Source: AWTP1-13 sp039808585
Lineage (GTDB): Bacteria; Pseudomonadota; Alphaproteobacteria; Rhizobiales; Hyphomicrobiaceae
DNA: 39,224 nucleotides
Direction: 5' to 3'
NCBI GenBank assembly: GCA_039808585.1
Contig: JBDHTJ010000025.1
Span: forward strand, 1 to 39,224
This document shows positions 1 to 7,855 of this stretch, in pieces. A program made the translations under genes and the position numbers. The notes below the pieces were generated by a model. The model worked only from the letters and a program-made list of their open reading frames with translations, did not search any database and was not told the DNA's origin. The stretch's first letter is position 1. Each line of letters starts with the position of its first letter.

Positions 1-87
1 CGGGACGACGTCATGCGCGATTTTTCTTCGTTTAAGGAATGTCTCATCACGTTGAAAAAGCTGCTCGTCATCGCGTGCGACGACTAG
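1..87 (+). CDS. Possible 3' end of a protein gene cut by the window edge
   Basis: Frame 1 is open from the first base to a TAG at 85-87 and would give a 28-residue C-terminal tail ending in LLVIACDD. With so little sequence no family can be recognised. The stretch could equally be chance open reading. The rest of the region up to 178 holds only the leader of the next gene. Confidence 0.25.
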   Translation, partial: RDDVMRDFSSFKECLITLKKLLVIACDD

Positions 88-178
88 ACACCGGTGCGTG
101 AACCAACGCACGCCAATGTGCGTAGATTGCACAAGCAGAAGCTGCTAGACGCATCCCGGGTCAGCTAGGGAACCGGCT

Positions 179-598
179 ATGGCAGCATCAGCAACAGTCG
201 AGCTCATCACGCGGTACTACGAGGCATTCAACGCCAAGGATTGGCAGGGGATGCTCGATTGCCTCTCCGACAGCGTGGTCCACGACGTCAACCAGGGCAG
301 CCGCCGCGAGGGCAAGGCGGCGTTCCGCGAGTTTCTGGGCAATATGGATCGTTGCTACGAGGAGAAGCTCGAAGGCATCGTTGTGCTCACCAATGCGACC
401 GGCGATCGCGCGGCGGCCGAGTTCAACGTGGTTGGCAAGTATCTGGTTGCTGAAGAAGGGCTGCCTCCCGCCCACGGGCAGACCTACCGTCTCCCCGGCG
501 GCACTTTTTTCGCCGTAGCCGATGGTCGCATCACGCGCGTGACCACCTACTACAACCTCACCGACTGGCTGACGCAAGTGGTGACCGAAGACGCATGA
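179..598 (+). CDS. NTF2-like / SnoaL (ketosteroid isomerase-related) protein
   Basis: A 139-residue protein of the NTF2-like cone fold. The N-terminal helix with RYYEAFNAKDW, a following DSVVHDVN segment and the C-terminal strand RITRVTTYYN are typical of SnoaL/ketosteroid isomerase relatives, and the length is normal for the family. Such proteins bind or isomerise small hydrophobic ligands, but the substrate cannot be read from the sequence. An AGGGA lies about 8 bases before the ATG. It is first in a tight three-gene operon: its TGA overlaps the ATG of the GNAT gene (ATGA), which implies translational coupling and a shared small-molecule role with the acetyltransferase and the amidohydrolase downstream. 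Confidence 0.85.
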   Translation: MAASATVELITRYYEAFNAKDWQGMLDCLSDSVVHDVNQGSRREGKAAFREFLGNMDRCYEEKLEGIVVLTNATGDRAAAEFNVVGKYLVAEEGLPPAHGQTYRLPGGTFFAVADGRITRVTTYYNLTDWLTQVVTEDA

Positions 599-1182
599 CC
601 ATCGATGTCGTTACGCTCACGGGCGAGGCGCTGGCGCAAGGGCTGCCGGCGCTGGCGCAACTACGTATCGAGGTCTTCCGCAGCTGGCCCTATCTCTATG
701 ACGGCACGCTGAACTACGAGCGCGCATACCTTGCGAAGCTGGCGGCGGCGAAGGGCTCTATCATTGTCGCCGCGTGCAATGCCGGCACCATCGTGGGCTG
801 CGCGACCGGGGCTCCGATGGACGAGGTCGATGCGGCCTTCGCGGTGCCATTCCGCGCGCGTGGCTTGGATACATCCAGGATCTTCTACTGTGGCGAGAGC
901 GTTCTAAGAGCCGAGTACCGCGGGCACGGCATCGGTCACCGGTTCTTCGATGAGCGCGAGGCGCAAGCACGTACACTGGGCGCGCAACTCGTCACGTTCT
1001 GCGCTGTGGCACGGCCGCCGACCCACGCACGGGCTCCGGCTGATTATGTTCCCCTCGACGCCTTCTGGCGCAAGCGCGGTTACGAGAAGGCGCAGGGCCT
1101 CACCACCCGTTTCTCCTGGAAGGATATCGATGAGCCGGGCGAGACAGAGAAGCTGATGCAGTTCTGGACGAAAGAGCTCTAG
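595..1182 (+). CDS. GNAT family N-acetyltransferase
   Basis: A 195-residue cytoplasmic acetyltransferase. The acetyl-CoA binding motif A is visible as VLRAEYRGHGIGHRFF near residues 102-117 (R-G-H-G-I-G fits the R/Q-x-x-G-x-G/A signature), followed by the usual helix with EREAQARTLG. It probably moves an acetyl group from acetyl-CoA to an amine of a small molecule, but the acceptor is unknown. The start overlaps the preceding NTF2-like gene by 4 bases, and the nitrilase-type gene begins 2 bases after its stop. GNAT and carbon-nitrogen hydrolase domains are known to occur fused in one protein in other bacteria, which supports a joint function here. Confidence 0.88.
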   Translation: MTIDVVTLTGEALAQGLPALAQLRIEVFRSWPYLYDGTLNYERAYLAKLAAAKGSIIVAACNAGTIVGCATGAPMDEVDAAFAVPFRARGLDTSRIFYCGESVLRAEYRGHGIGHRFFDEREAQARTLGAQLVTFCAVARPPTHARAPADYVPLDAFWRKRGYEKAQGLTTRFSWKDIDEPGETEKLMQFWTKEL

Positions 1183-1184
1183 CG

Positions 1185-2081
1185 ATGTCACGAGACACAG
1201 TGCGCATCGCCACCGCGCAGCTGCAACCCGAGCGGCTGGCCACGCTCGACCTTTACCGGAAGAAGCTGGCGCATCAGGTGGAGGAAGCCGCGCGCGCAGG
1301 CGCCGAACTGCTCGTCTTCCCCGAGTACGGCGCCATGGAGTGGGCGGGCGTACTCGGCCCCCACGATCTCGACCAGGGTCTGGCCCTCGTCGCCGAGGCG
1401 ATGCCGGAGATGGATGCTTTCTGCAGTGCGCTTGCGGGCCAGCACAGGGTGCACATCTTGGCCGCCAGCGGCCCTGCGATGCGCGGCGACGGCAGCATCG
1501 TCAACGCGGCGCGTCTTTTCGCACCCACTGGAGCGGTGGGCGTGCAGGAAAAGCTCATCATGACGCCGTTCGAGCATCGCTGGGGCATTAGTGCCGGCGG
1601 GCCCTGCCGTGTGTTCGAGACAACACTCGGCATGATCGGCATCGCCATCTGCTATGACAGCGAGTTCCCGCTGCTCGTGCGCGCCCAGGTCGAGGCCGGC
1701 GCCCGCATCATGCTCATTCCGAGCTGCACCGAGTTCAGCTCTGGCCACGCGCGCATCCGCGCCGCGGCCATGGCACGCGCCTTGGAAAACACTTGCTACA
1801 CGGTGGTGTCGCCGACGGTCGGCGAGGCGCGGTGGTCACCCGCGATCGATGTCAATGTGGGGGCTGCGGGCATCTTCGCGCCTGCTGACAATGCGCACTG
1901 CCAGACGGGCGTCATCGTGGAGGGTGCGGTCAATGCACCGGGCTGGGTCTATGGCGAGGTGCACCTGTCGCCGCTCGAGACGCTCGTGGTTTCCGGCGAG
2001 ATGCGCAATCGTAGCGACTGGGAACGGCAACCGGGCGCGGCGCCATTGAAGCACAAGGTGGACGTGCAGTCGCTGTTGTGA
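1185..2081 (+). CDS. Carbon-nitrogen hydrolase (nitrilase superfamily amidohydrolase)
   Basis: A 298-residue member of the nitrilase superfamily, which hydrolyses amides, carbamoyl groups or nitriles. The full Glu-Lys-Cys triad is visible: E47 in VFPEYGAMEW, K123 in VQEKLIMTPFE (with the supporting E130) and C156 in GIAICYDSEFP. Length and motif spacing are normal, so the enzyme should be active. Its motifs resemble amidase-type members (omega-amidase or N-carbamoyl hydrolase-like) rather than true nitrilases, but the substrate is not fixed. It is the last gene of the NTF2-GNAT-hydrolase operon and ends 39 bases before the stop of the convergent SIMPL gene. Confidence 0.9.
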   Translation: MSRDTVRIATAQLQPERLATLDLYRKKLAHQVEEAARAGAELLVFPEYGAMEWAGVLGPHDLDQGLALVAEAMPEMDAFCSALAGQHRVHILAASGPAMRGDGSIVNAARLFAPTGAVGVQEKLIMTPFEHRWGISAGGPCRVFETTLGMIGIAICYDSEFPLLVRAQVEAGARIMLIPSCTEFSSGHARIRAAAMARALENTCYTVVSPTVGEARWSPAIDVNVGAAGIFAPADNAHCQTGVIVEGAVNAPGWVYGEVHLSPLETLVVSGEMRNRSDWERQPGAAPLKHKVDVQSLL

Positions 2082-2120
2082 ACGCCTGCAAGCCGTTCCA
2101 CCTTTTGGCCGCGGCAGGAA

Positions 2121-2834
2121 CTAGCGCAAGCCCCAGGTGACCTGCACTTCGCTCGTCAGGCTGCGGCTGCCCGGCTCGATCGGAACGGCGCCGGCAAGTG
2201 CGCGCTGCACGCCGATCGGCGCAAGCCGCGCCTCTTGGGGCTCCTCAAAAATGCGAAGCACGGGTCCTAGCTCCACACCCGCAGCCTTGGCGAAGAGCTC
2301 GGCGCGTCGGCGCGCATTGGCCACTGCGGCAAGGCGCGCCTCGTCCTTGAGGCGGTCGGCGTTCGAAACCTCGAAGGTCACGCGCCCGAGCTGGTTGGCA
2401 CCCAGCGCGATCGCCTGGTCCATGATCTCGCCCATGCGCTTCACGTCACGCACGATGAGATGCAATTGGTTGGTAACCCGGTAGCCGCTGAGCACCTGCT
2501 GGTTGCGATTTTCCTTGGCTTGCGTGTAGCGGGGCTCGACATTGACGGCGGCCGTCTGCAGGTCGCCACCGGCCAGGCCCACCGCCTTCAGGCCGTCGAT
2601 CAACTTGGCCATGCCGGCGCTGTTCTTGGCTAGGGCATCGCGGGCCGTTTCGCCGTCCGTGACGACGCCGGCGGAGAAGTAGGCAATGTCTGGATCGGCC
2701 GTCACGCTACCCTGCGCAGAAACCGTGATGGATCGCTCAGCCACCCGATCGGGCTCTGCAGCAAAGCTGCTGGGCCGCCCGTGCAGAAGGCCGAGCGCAA
2801 CGCACAGCAACGCGATACCAATGCCCTGTCGCAC
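2121..2834 (-). CDS. SIMPL domain (DUF541) periplasmic protein
   Basis: A SIMPL/DUF541 protein of about 237 residues. Recognisable parts are RSITVSAQGSVTADPDIAYF near the mature N-terminus, the central RYTQAKENRNQQVLSGYRVTNQ region and the RRAELFAKAAGVELGPV stretch. The N-terminus is a signal peptide (GIGIALLCVALGLLHG followed by a small-residue cleavage region), so it is exported to the periplasm or outer membrane. I place the start at a GTG at 2834 rather than at an in-frame ATG further upstream, because AGGAGG lies 5 bases before the GTG. The family is widespread and its function poorly defined; oxidative stress and cell-envelope roles have been suggested. It is convergent with the preceding operon. 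Confidence 0.85.
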   Translation of the reverse strand: MRQGIGIALLCVALGLLHGRPSSFAAEPDRVAERSITVSAQGSVTADPDIAYFSAGVVTDGETARDALAKNSAGMAKLIDGLKAVGLAGGDLQTAAVNVEPRYTQAKENRNQQVLSGYRVTNQLHLIVRDVKRMGEIMDQAIALGANQLGRVTFEVSNADRLKDEARLAAVANARRRAELFAKAAGVELGPVLRIFEEPQEARLAPIGVQRALAGAVPIEPGSRSLTSEVQVTWGLR

Positions 2835-2944
2835 CCACCCCTCCTGTTCATGTCGGCGCTGGCCTGCGGCCAACGGGATCCGCGGCCAGTCTCACTGTAG
2901 CTTTGGAAGGCGAGCGAAACGAGGGCGGCCAACCTCACGAGGCG

Positions 2945-2974
2945 CTTCCGAAGGCGCCGCTGCCGGTGCTATAG
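2945..2974 (+). promoter_or_regulatory. Candidate promoter of the tRNA gene
   Basis: CTTCCG (2945-2950) and CTATAG (2969-2974) are separated by 18 bases and lie 20 bases before the tRNA 5' end, which is where a sigma-70-type promoter would be expected. The -10 box is good and the -35 box is weak. This is a positional inference only. Confidence 0.4.
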
Positions 2975-2993
2975 AGGCGCCCCGTCCATGGCC

Positions 2994-3069
2994 GGGCCCG
3001 TAGCTCAATGGTTAGAGCCGGCGGCTCATAACCGTCTGGTTGCAGGTTCGAGTCCTGCCGGGCCCACCA
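2994..3069 (+). tRNA. tRNA with CAT anticodon, probably tRNA-Ile2 (otherwise elongator tRNA-Met)
   Basis: A full cloverleaf can be folded. The acceptor stem is GGGCCCG/CGGGCCC, the D stem is GCTC/GAGC, the anticodon stem is GGCGG/CCGTC with loop CTCATAA (anticodon CAT at 3027-3029), and the T arm is GCAGG-TTCGAGT-CCTGC. The discriminator base is A and CCA is encoded at 3067-3069. Position 1 pairs with 72 and the anticodon stem lacks the GGG/CCC of initiators, so it is not tRNA-fMet. The body resembles bacterial tRNA-Ile2, whose C34 is modified to lysidine to read AUA, more than elongator tRNA-Met. That choice depends on identity elements I judged by eye. Confidence 0.93.
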
Positions 3070-3238
3070 CCTCCCCTGAAAAGACAAATATCTTGCCGAT
3101 CGCACAGCCGGCCTTGCGCGGGTAGGGGATGAGTTATGTGCCTGCCAACACTGGCCAGCAAATTGTTTGTCCAATGTCTTTCAGGCGCCTGACATAAGTC
3201 AAGGCAGTGAACTGGCAGATGCGGCAAGTGTGCCCAAA

Positions 3239-4000
3239 ATGGCTATCGAGGACGCTGCGCCCATGCTGGAACGACAACTGAGCGCAAAGCCGCTCTATGT
3301 GCGGCTGCGCGAGAAGCTCATCGACCGCATCGCTGCGGGGGATTGGAAGAGTGGAGATCTCCTGCCCAACGAGATGGAGCTGGCGGCCGAATACGGGCTG
3401 AGCCCTGGGACGGTCAGGAAGGCGATGGAATGGCTGGAGGCCGCGCAAGTTGTGGTGCGCCGCCAGGGCCGGGGTACCTACGTCCACGATTGTAACGCAG
3501 AGTTCGTGGCACAGCGCTACAATCACCTGCACTCCGACGACAACAACGTTGTGATCGGTGAGCCCGTGCCCGGCAACGTGACCTATGGAGAGGCGAGCGC
3601 CAGGGAGTGCGAGCAGCTTCGCCTCCGGCCCCAGGCGCTCGTGCGGCGGGCGGAAAGACTGCGCGCGAGAGCCGGCAGGACCTACGCGATCGAGCTGGCC
3701 GTTGTACCGAGTGAGCTGTTCGAGGTTGAGGCTGCCGACCGTGCGAAAGATCTTTCGCTCTGGGACCTTTGCCGGCGTTGCAAGATTCTCGTCGGGGAGG
3801 GGCAGGAGCGCGTGAGGGCCGAGGTTGCCACGGCGGAGCTGGCTGAAAAGCTCGGCTGCAAGGTGGGCGAGCCCCTATTTGCATTCGAGCGCGTGCTCAT
3901 GGATCTGTCGGGAAGGCCAATAGAATACAAGACCGGCTACTGGTATCTTCCGGGTGGCTATTACGCGACGGCCGTTGGGCAATTAAAGGCGGTTGAATGA
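3239..4000 (+). CDS. GntR family transcriptional regulator with UTRA ligand domain
   Basis: A HutC/UTRA-type GntR repressor of about 253 residues. The winged helix-turn-helix is visible in PLYVRLREKLIDRIAAGDW, LLPNEMELAAEYGLSPGTVRKAMEWL and VVVRRQGRGTYV. After a linker comes the UTRA effector domain, ending in GEPLFAFERVLMDLSGRPIEY, where a small metabolite would bind. The start is uncertain: a TTG at 3167, the ATG at 3239 used here and an ATG at 3263 (with GAGGA about 10 bases before it) all leave the DNA-binding domain whole. It stands alone just after the tRNA and is convergent with the small secreted-protein gene. No adjacent catabolic operon reveals the ligand. Confidence 0.85.
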   Translation: MAIEDAAPMLERQLSAKPLYVRLREKLIDRIAAGDWKSGDLLPNEMELAAEYGLSPGTVRKAMEWLEAAQVVVRRQGRGTYVHDCNAEFVAQRYNHLHSDDNNVVIGEPVPGNVTYGEASARECEQLRLRPQALVRRAERLRARAGRTYAIELAVVPSELFEVEAADRAKDLSLWDLCRRCKILVGEGQERVRAEVATAELAEKLGCKVGEPLFAFERVLMDLSGRPIEYKTGYWYLPGGYYATAVGQLKAVE

Positions 4001-4152
4001 CCCCGAAAGCGACCGTGATGAGGTTGGTTGCGGTACCCGGGCTGCGACCCTGAGGGTGAAGGCCGGGCGCGCCATCCTGCTCGATTGAAGGCTGGAAGCG
4101 CGCGCGGCCGGATTGCAGTGCAGGTTGCTCCCCATGCAGGGGCGCATCGGCA

Positions 4153-4371
4153 TCAGCGGCACCAGACGATACGGCAGACCTGATTTCGGGGCGTGCGCAT
4201 TGCACACTCGCTCAAGGCGCGACGCTGGGCATAGCCCAGGGAATGCGTGTGCCAGCCCTGGCCCCATGCGCTGGGGCTGGTGGCGCGGCACTTGTAGGCG
4301 AAGGCGCTGGAGCTGAAGGCTGCGATGCCAGCGAAGGCAGCGAGAGACAAGACGGCGGCTTTCTTGAACAT
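4153..4371 (-). CDS. Small secreted cysteine-containing protein, function unknown
   Basis: A 72-residue protein with a clear signal peptide: MFKKAAVLSLAAFAGIAAF followed by SSSAFA as the cleavage region. The mature chain of about 47 residues has four cysteines (KC, EC, VC and a C-terminal WC), which suggests two disulfides formed in the periplasm. It also has a W/H/Y-rich segment with GWHTHSLGYAQRRALSEC. GGGAGGAG stands 8 bases upstream of the ATG, so translation is well supported despite the short length. No family was recognised with certainty. It lies about 130 bases downstream of phaZ on the same strand and could be read from phaZ or from its own promoter. Confidence 0.75.
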   Translation of the reverse strand: MFKKAAVLSLAAFAGIAAFSSSAFAYKCRATSPSAWGQGWHTHSLGYAQRRALSECAMRTPRNQVCRIVWCR

Positions 4372-4501
4372 GGGTAGGGCTCCTCCCGGTTTGGACGGAG
4401 CAACTATCGCCTGTCAGACGCTGCGCTGCAGTTCCTTGCGGAACAGTTGTGATATTCGTGGGCACCGCTGGTTTCACCCACGCGGGGGTGGCGTCCGGGG
4501 G

Positions 4502-5716
4502 TCACTCGGATGCGAGGATTACGTTGCGCACGATGGGGTAGACCTGCTCCTCCCAGCGCCGCCCGGAGAAGACGCCATAATGGCCGACGCCGGCCTGCAT
4601 GTGATGGCGCTTCATGAAGGGCTTGAGGCCCTTGCACAGGTCATGGGCGGCCGCCGTCTGGCCCAGCGAGCAGATATCATCCTTCTCGCCCTCGACGGTG
4701 AGAAGAGCCGTTCGCCGAATGGCGCCGGGATCCACTCGAGTGCCGCGAAACTCCATCACGCCGCGGGCAAGCCGGGCCTCCTGGAAGATCCACTGCACCG
4801 TTTCAAGGTAGAATTCAGCCGTGAGATCGAGCACCGCAAAGTACTCGTCGTAGAATTCCTTCGTGACCTTCGCCTTCTGGTGGTCGCCCAATGCCAGATG
4901 CTGGTAAAGGTCGAGGTGCGCCTTGCGGTGCCGGTCGATGTTCATCGACATGAAGGCGGTGAGCTGCATGAAGCCCGGATACACGCGTCGCCCCGCGCCT
5001 GGGTAACGCACCGGCACCCGGGCGATGAGGTTGCGCTCGAACCACTCGATCGTCTTTCCCATCGCCAGTTCGTTGACCTTCGTGGGATTGACGCGCGTAT
5101 CGATGGGACCGGCCATAAGCGTCATGCTGCGCGGTTTGTCGGGGTTTCCCGCCTGCGCCATCACCGAGGCCGCCGTGAGCACCTGCACGCACGGCTGGCA
5201 CACTGCCACCGTGTGCACGGGATTGCCGAGCTTCTCATACCAGCGGATGAGATGGGCCACATACTCGTCGTAGCCGAAGCGGCCATGCTCGATGCTTACG
5301 TCACGTGCATTGTGCCAGTCAGTGATGCAGACATCGTGATCGGGGAGCATCGTCCGCACGAGGCTGCGCAGCAGCGTCGCGAAATGGCCCGACAGCGGCG
5401 CCACCACGAGCACCTTGGGCTGGCTGATGGATATGTCCTTCTTGAAGTGCAGGAGCGTGCCGAAGGGCGTGACATCCAGCGGCTCTTCCGTCACCGCGAC
5501 CTCGCGGTTGCCGACCTTGACGCTGTCGATGCCGTAGGGCGGCCGGGTGTGGGTGAGACCGGCCCGCGTCACGAGTTCATAGGCGGCGGTGAGGTTGCGA
5601 ACGACCTTGTTGTGCTGCGGTGCAGTAAAGGAGTTCAGGAAATCGAGGCTTGCCTGCGCCACGGCCCGGATCGGCAGCATCAGGTCGGCTTGCGCCTGGT
5701 AAGCGAGATAAAGCAT
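4502..5716 (-). CDS. phaZ: Intracellular poly(3-hydroxybutyrate) depolymerase
   Basis: A 404-residue PhaZ-type depolymerase, which breaks down the cell's own PHB granules and releases 3-hydroxybutyrate units. The N-terminus MLYLAYQAQADLMLPIR is characteristic. The nucleophile is the cysteine of AVCQPCV (C173, with a second cysteine at 176), matching the Cys-based active site known for intracellular PhaZ enzymes. The acid is D346 or D347 in EGEKDDI and the histidine is H379 in GVGHYGVFSG. There is no signal peptide, as expected for an intracellular enzyme. It is transcribed divergently from a GST gene across a 255-base spacer. Its product feeds the 3-hydroxybutyrate dehydrogenase encoded at 11836-12615. 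Confidence 0.95.
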   Translation of the reverse strand: MLYLAYQAQADLMLPIRAVAQASLDFLNSFTAPQHNKVVRNLTAAYELVTRAGLTHTRPPYGIDSVKVGNREVAVTEEPLDVTPFGTLLHFKKDISISQPKVLVVAPLSGHFATLLRSLVRTMLPDHDVCITDWHNARDVSIEHGRFGYDEYVAHLIRWYEKLGNPVHTVAVCQPCVQVLTAASVMAQAGNPDKPRSMTLMAGPIDTRVNPTKVNELAMGKTIEWFERNLIARVPVRYPGAGRRVYPGFMQLTAFMSMNIDRHRKAHLDLYQHLALGDHQKAKVTKEFYDEYFAVLDLTAEFYLETVQWIFQEARLARGVMEFRGTRVDPGAIRRTALLTVEGEKDDICSLGQTAAAHDLCKGLKPFMKRHHMQAGVGHYGVFSGRRWEEQVYPIVRNVILASE

Positions 5717-5829
5717 GCGGCGGTTTCGCAGTGCCCCTTGAGTTCGGCTCTCCAGCCTTTTACAGCAAGGCTTTAGTAGGCTGGAATTGCTCCGTTGTGT
5801 CTAGCGAAAATCCACAGTGTGGCAGAGTT

Positions 5830-5865
5830 GCATCGGTTGGAACGATGCTTGCATTGCTACGATGC
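5830..5865. promoter_or_regulatory. TGC-rich inverted repeat between phaZ and the GST gene
   Basis: GCATCG (5830-5835) and CGATGC (5843-5848) form a perfect inverted repeat with a 7-base spacer, and a further CGATGC copy lies at 5860-5865. The spot is about 115 bases upstream of phaZ (minus strand) and of the GST start (plus strand). TGC-rich repeats are reported targets of the PHB regulator PhaR in some bacteria, but linking this site to PhaR is speculative. Confidence 0.3.
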
Positions 5866-5971
5866 GCGGAAATAGGACTCAACTTGGGTTGGGCCTTGAA
5901 CAGATCACGTCCGGAACACCGGTCGGAATGATGGGAATGCAACTTTCACACTATTTTTGAGGCCCGGCACG

Positions 5972-6625
5972 ATGGCATCGGCTGTCCTGACGATAAGCAG
6001 CAAGAACTACTCCTCCTGGTGCCTTCGCGGCTTCCTGCTGTGCAAGCTTGCGGGCCTCGATATCGAGGAGCAGCGTGTATCGCTCGACGATGCGGCCGCG
6101 CGGGCCGAGCTGCTGCTGCTGGCACCCTCTTTCCTTGTGCCTACCCTCACCCACAACGGCATCAAGGTGTGGGATACGATGGCCATCGCCGAGTATCTGG
6201 ACGAGACGTTCCCGAAGGCCGGGATGCTGCCCACCGATCCCGCACAGCGTGCCTGGTGCAGGGCCATTTGCGGCGAGATGCATGCGGGCTTCTACAACCT
6301 GCGCTCGGCGCTCCCCATGAACATCAAGGCCCATCACAAGGGGTTCAAGGTGTGGGCCGGGGCGCAGGCCGACATTGACCGCGTGACGACCATCTGGCGG
6401 GAATGCCTTGCAGCGTCCGGCGGCCCGTTCCTATTCGGGCGCCTGACGATGGCCGACGCCATGTATGCCCCGGTCTGCACCCGTTTCCTCACCTACGACG
6501 TGGCGCTCGATGATCGATGCAAGGCCTATTGCAAGGCCATCATGAGCTGGCCTGCGATGGCCGAGTGGATCGAAGCGTCCTACGCGGAGCCGGAAGAGCT
6601 TGACGAGCTCGACGTTGAATTCTGA
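5972..6625 (+). CDS. Glutathione S-transferase family protein
   Basis: A 217-residue GST. The N-terminal thioredoxin-like half has LTISSKNYSSWCLRGFLLCKLAG, where the SSW segment provides the usual catalytic serine. PTLTHNGIKVWDTMAIAEYLDETF is the glutathione-binding part with the cis-proline. The C-terminal all-helical domain includes FGRLTMADAMYAPVCTRF. It resembles the YSSW-type GSTs (YfcF or maleylacetoacetate isomerase-like), which conjugate glutathione to electrophiles or isomerise small metabolites; the substrate is not predictable. The ATG at 5972 is preferred over a TTG at 5957 because GAGG sits about 9 bases before the ATG. It appears to be monocistronic. Confidence 0.9.
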   Translation: MASAVLTISSKNYSSWCLRGFLLCKLAGLDIEEQRVSLDDAAARAELLLLAPSFLVPTLTHNGIKVWDTMAIAEYLDETFPKAGMLPTDPAQRAWCRAICGEMHAGFYNLRSALPMNIKAHHKGFKVWAGAQADIDRVTTIWRECLAASGGPFLFGRLTMADAMYAPVCTRFLTYDVALDDRCKAYCKAIMSWPAMAEWIEASYAEPEELDELDVEF

Positions 6626-6758
6626 TCAACGGTCGTTGAATAACCACCTTCGGTGCCTGCCCAAGTTCCTTGTTCCAATGCCAGGGGCAAGCTGCTAGAA
6701 CGCGCCTAAAGCACACGAATAACAACAAGAAGTGCTGGTTGCATTCTGGGAGGACTAA

Positions 6759-7826
6759 TTGGCAAGCGTCACCTGCCGTGACGTGCGCAAGGCGTTCGGC
6801 GCTGCGCAAATCCTACACGGCGTTTCGATCGACATTCTCGATGGCGAATTCGTGGTTCTCGTAGGCCCGTCCGGCTGCGGGAAATCCACGCTGCTGCGCA
6901 TGATCGCGGGGCTCGAGAACATCACTTCGGGCGAAATCTCTATCGGCGACCGGGTCGTGAACCTGGTGCCGCCGAAAGAGCGCGACATCGCTATGGTGTT
7001 CCAGAACTACGCGCTCTACCCGCATATGACGGTGGCGGCGAACATGGCGTTCTCCATGAAGCTGCGCGGCGCGCCCCTCTCCGAGATTGAGAGCCGCGTA
7101 CGTCAGGCTGCCGATATCCTGGGCCTGACGCCGCTGCTCGAGCGCTATCCGCGCCAGCTTTCGGGTGGCCAGCGCCAGCGCGTCGCGATGGGCCGCGCCA
7201 TCGTGCGTGATCCGCAAGTGTTTCTGTTCGACGAGCCACTGTCCAATCTCGATGCCAAGCTGCGCGTGGCCATGCGCACCGAGATCAAGGAACTGCACCA
7301 GCGCATCTCCACCACCACGATCTATGTCACCCACGACCAGATCGAGGCAATGACGATGGCCGACAAGATCGTGGTCATGCATGACGGCCTCGTGGAGCAG
7401 ATCGGCGCACCGCTCGACCTCTACGACAAGCCCGACAACCAGTTCGTCGCGGGCTTCATCGGCTCACCGGCCATGAACTTCCTGCCGGGCACGATCAAGG
7501 CCAACGGCACGCTCGGCTTCTCGGGGCCAGGCGGAGCGGTGCTGCCTCTGGGCATGGCGCCAGCCGGCTCAGACGGCAGGCCTGCCATCTACGGCGTGCG
7601 CCCGGAGCATTTCACGCTCCGCGACGATGGCACGGAAGCAGTTGTGCAAGTGGTCGAGCCCACGGGCTCCGAACTTCACGTGGCGGCCAAGATCGCCGAC
7701 GTGGAGATCGTCGCGGTGTTCCGCGAGCGGCACAAATTCAAGCCGGGCGATAAGATCCGGATCAAACCAGACCCCGCGCTCGTACATCTTTTCGATCAGT
7801 CGACGGGCAAGCGCTTGAACGCCTGA
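6759..7826 (+). CDS. Sugar-type ABC transporter ATP-binding protein (UgpC/MalK-like)
   Basis: A 355-residue ATPase of a CUT1 carbohydrate importer. Walker A is GPSGCGKST (36-44), the Q-loop is in MVFQNYALYPHMT, the ABC signature is LSGGQRQRV (134-142), and Walker B is VFLFDEPLSNLDAKLR. The C-terminal regulatory OB-fold (MOBE/TOBE) region has YGVRPEHF, as in UgpC and MalK. Translation starts at a TTG at 6759, supported by GGGAGG 5 bases upstream. It heads the four-gene transporter operon with the binding protein 29 bases downstream. It hydrolyses ATP on the cytoplasmic face to power uptake. The sugar or polyol carried is not evident because no catabolic enzyme is linked. Confidence 0.93.
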   Translation: MASVTCRDVRKAFGAAQILHGVSIDILDGEFVVLVGPSGCGKSTLLRMIAGLENITSGEISIGDRVVNLVPPKERDIAMVFQNYALYPHMTVAANMAFSMKLRGAPLSEIESRVRQAADILGLTPLLERYPRQLSGGQRQRVAMGRAIVRDPQVFLFDEPLSNLDAKLRVAMRTEIKELHQRISTTTIYVTHDQIEAMTMADKIVVMHDGLVEQIGAPLDLYDKPDNQFVAGFIGSPAMNFLPGTIKANGTLGFSGPGGAVLPLGMAPAGSDGRPAIYGVRPEHFTLRDDGTEAVVQVVEPTGSELHVAAKIADVEIVAVFRERHKFKPGDKIRIKPDPALVHLFDQSTGKRLNA

Positions 7827-7855
7827 AACAGAAACTAACTTCTGGGAGGAAGACC

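Noticed and set aside
2994..3300. tRNA gene as an integration site for a genomic island
   Set aside because: No integrase gene and no repeat of the tRNA 3' end is seen in the window; the following genes look ordinary.
4325..5776. Long plus-strand open frame (483 codons) across the phaZ region
   Set aside because: It lies antisense to phaZ, is rich in His/Arg/Val low-quality sequence with no domain, and arises from GC-rich third positions of the true gene.
6626..6639. TCAACG-GT-CGTTGA just after the GST gene as a terminator
   Set aside because: The loop would be only two bases and there is no T run, so it is unlikely to terminate transcription.
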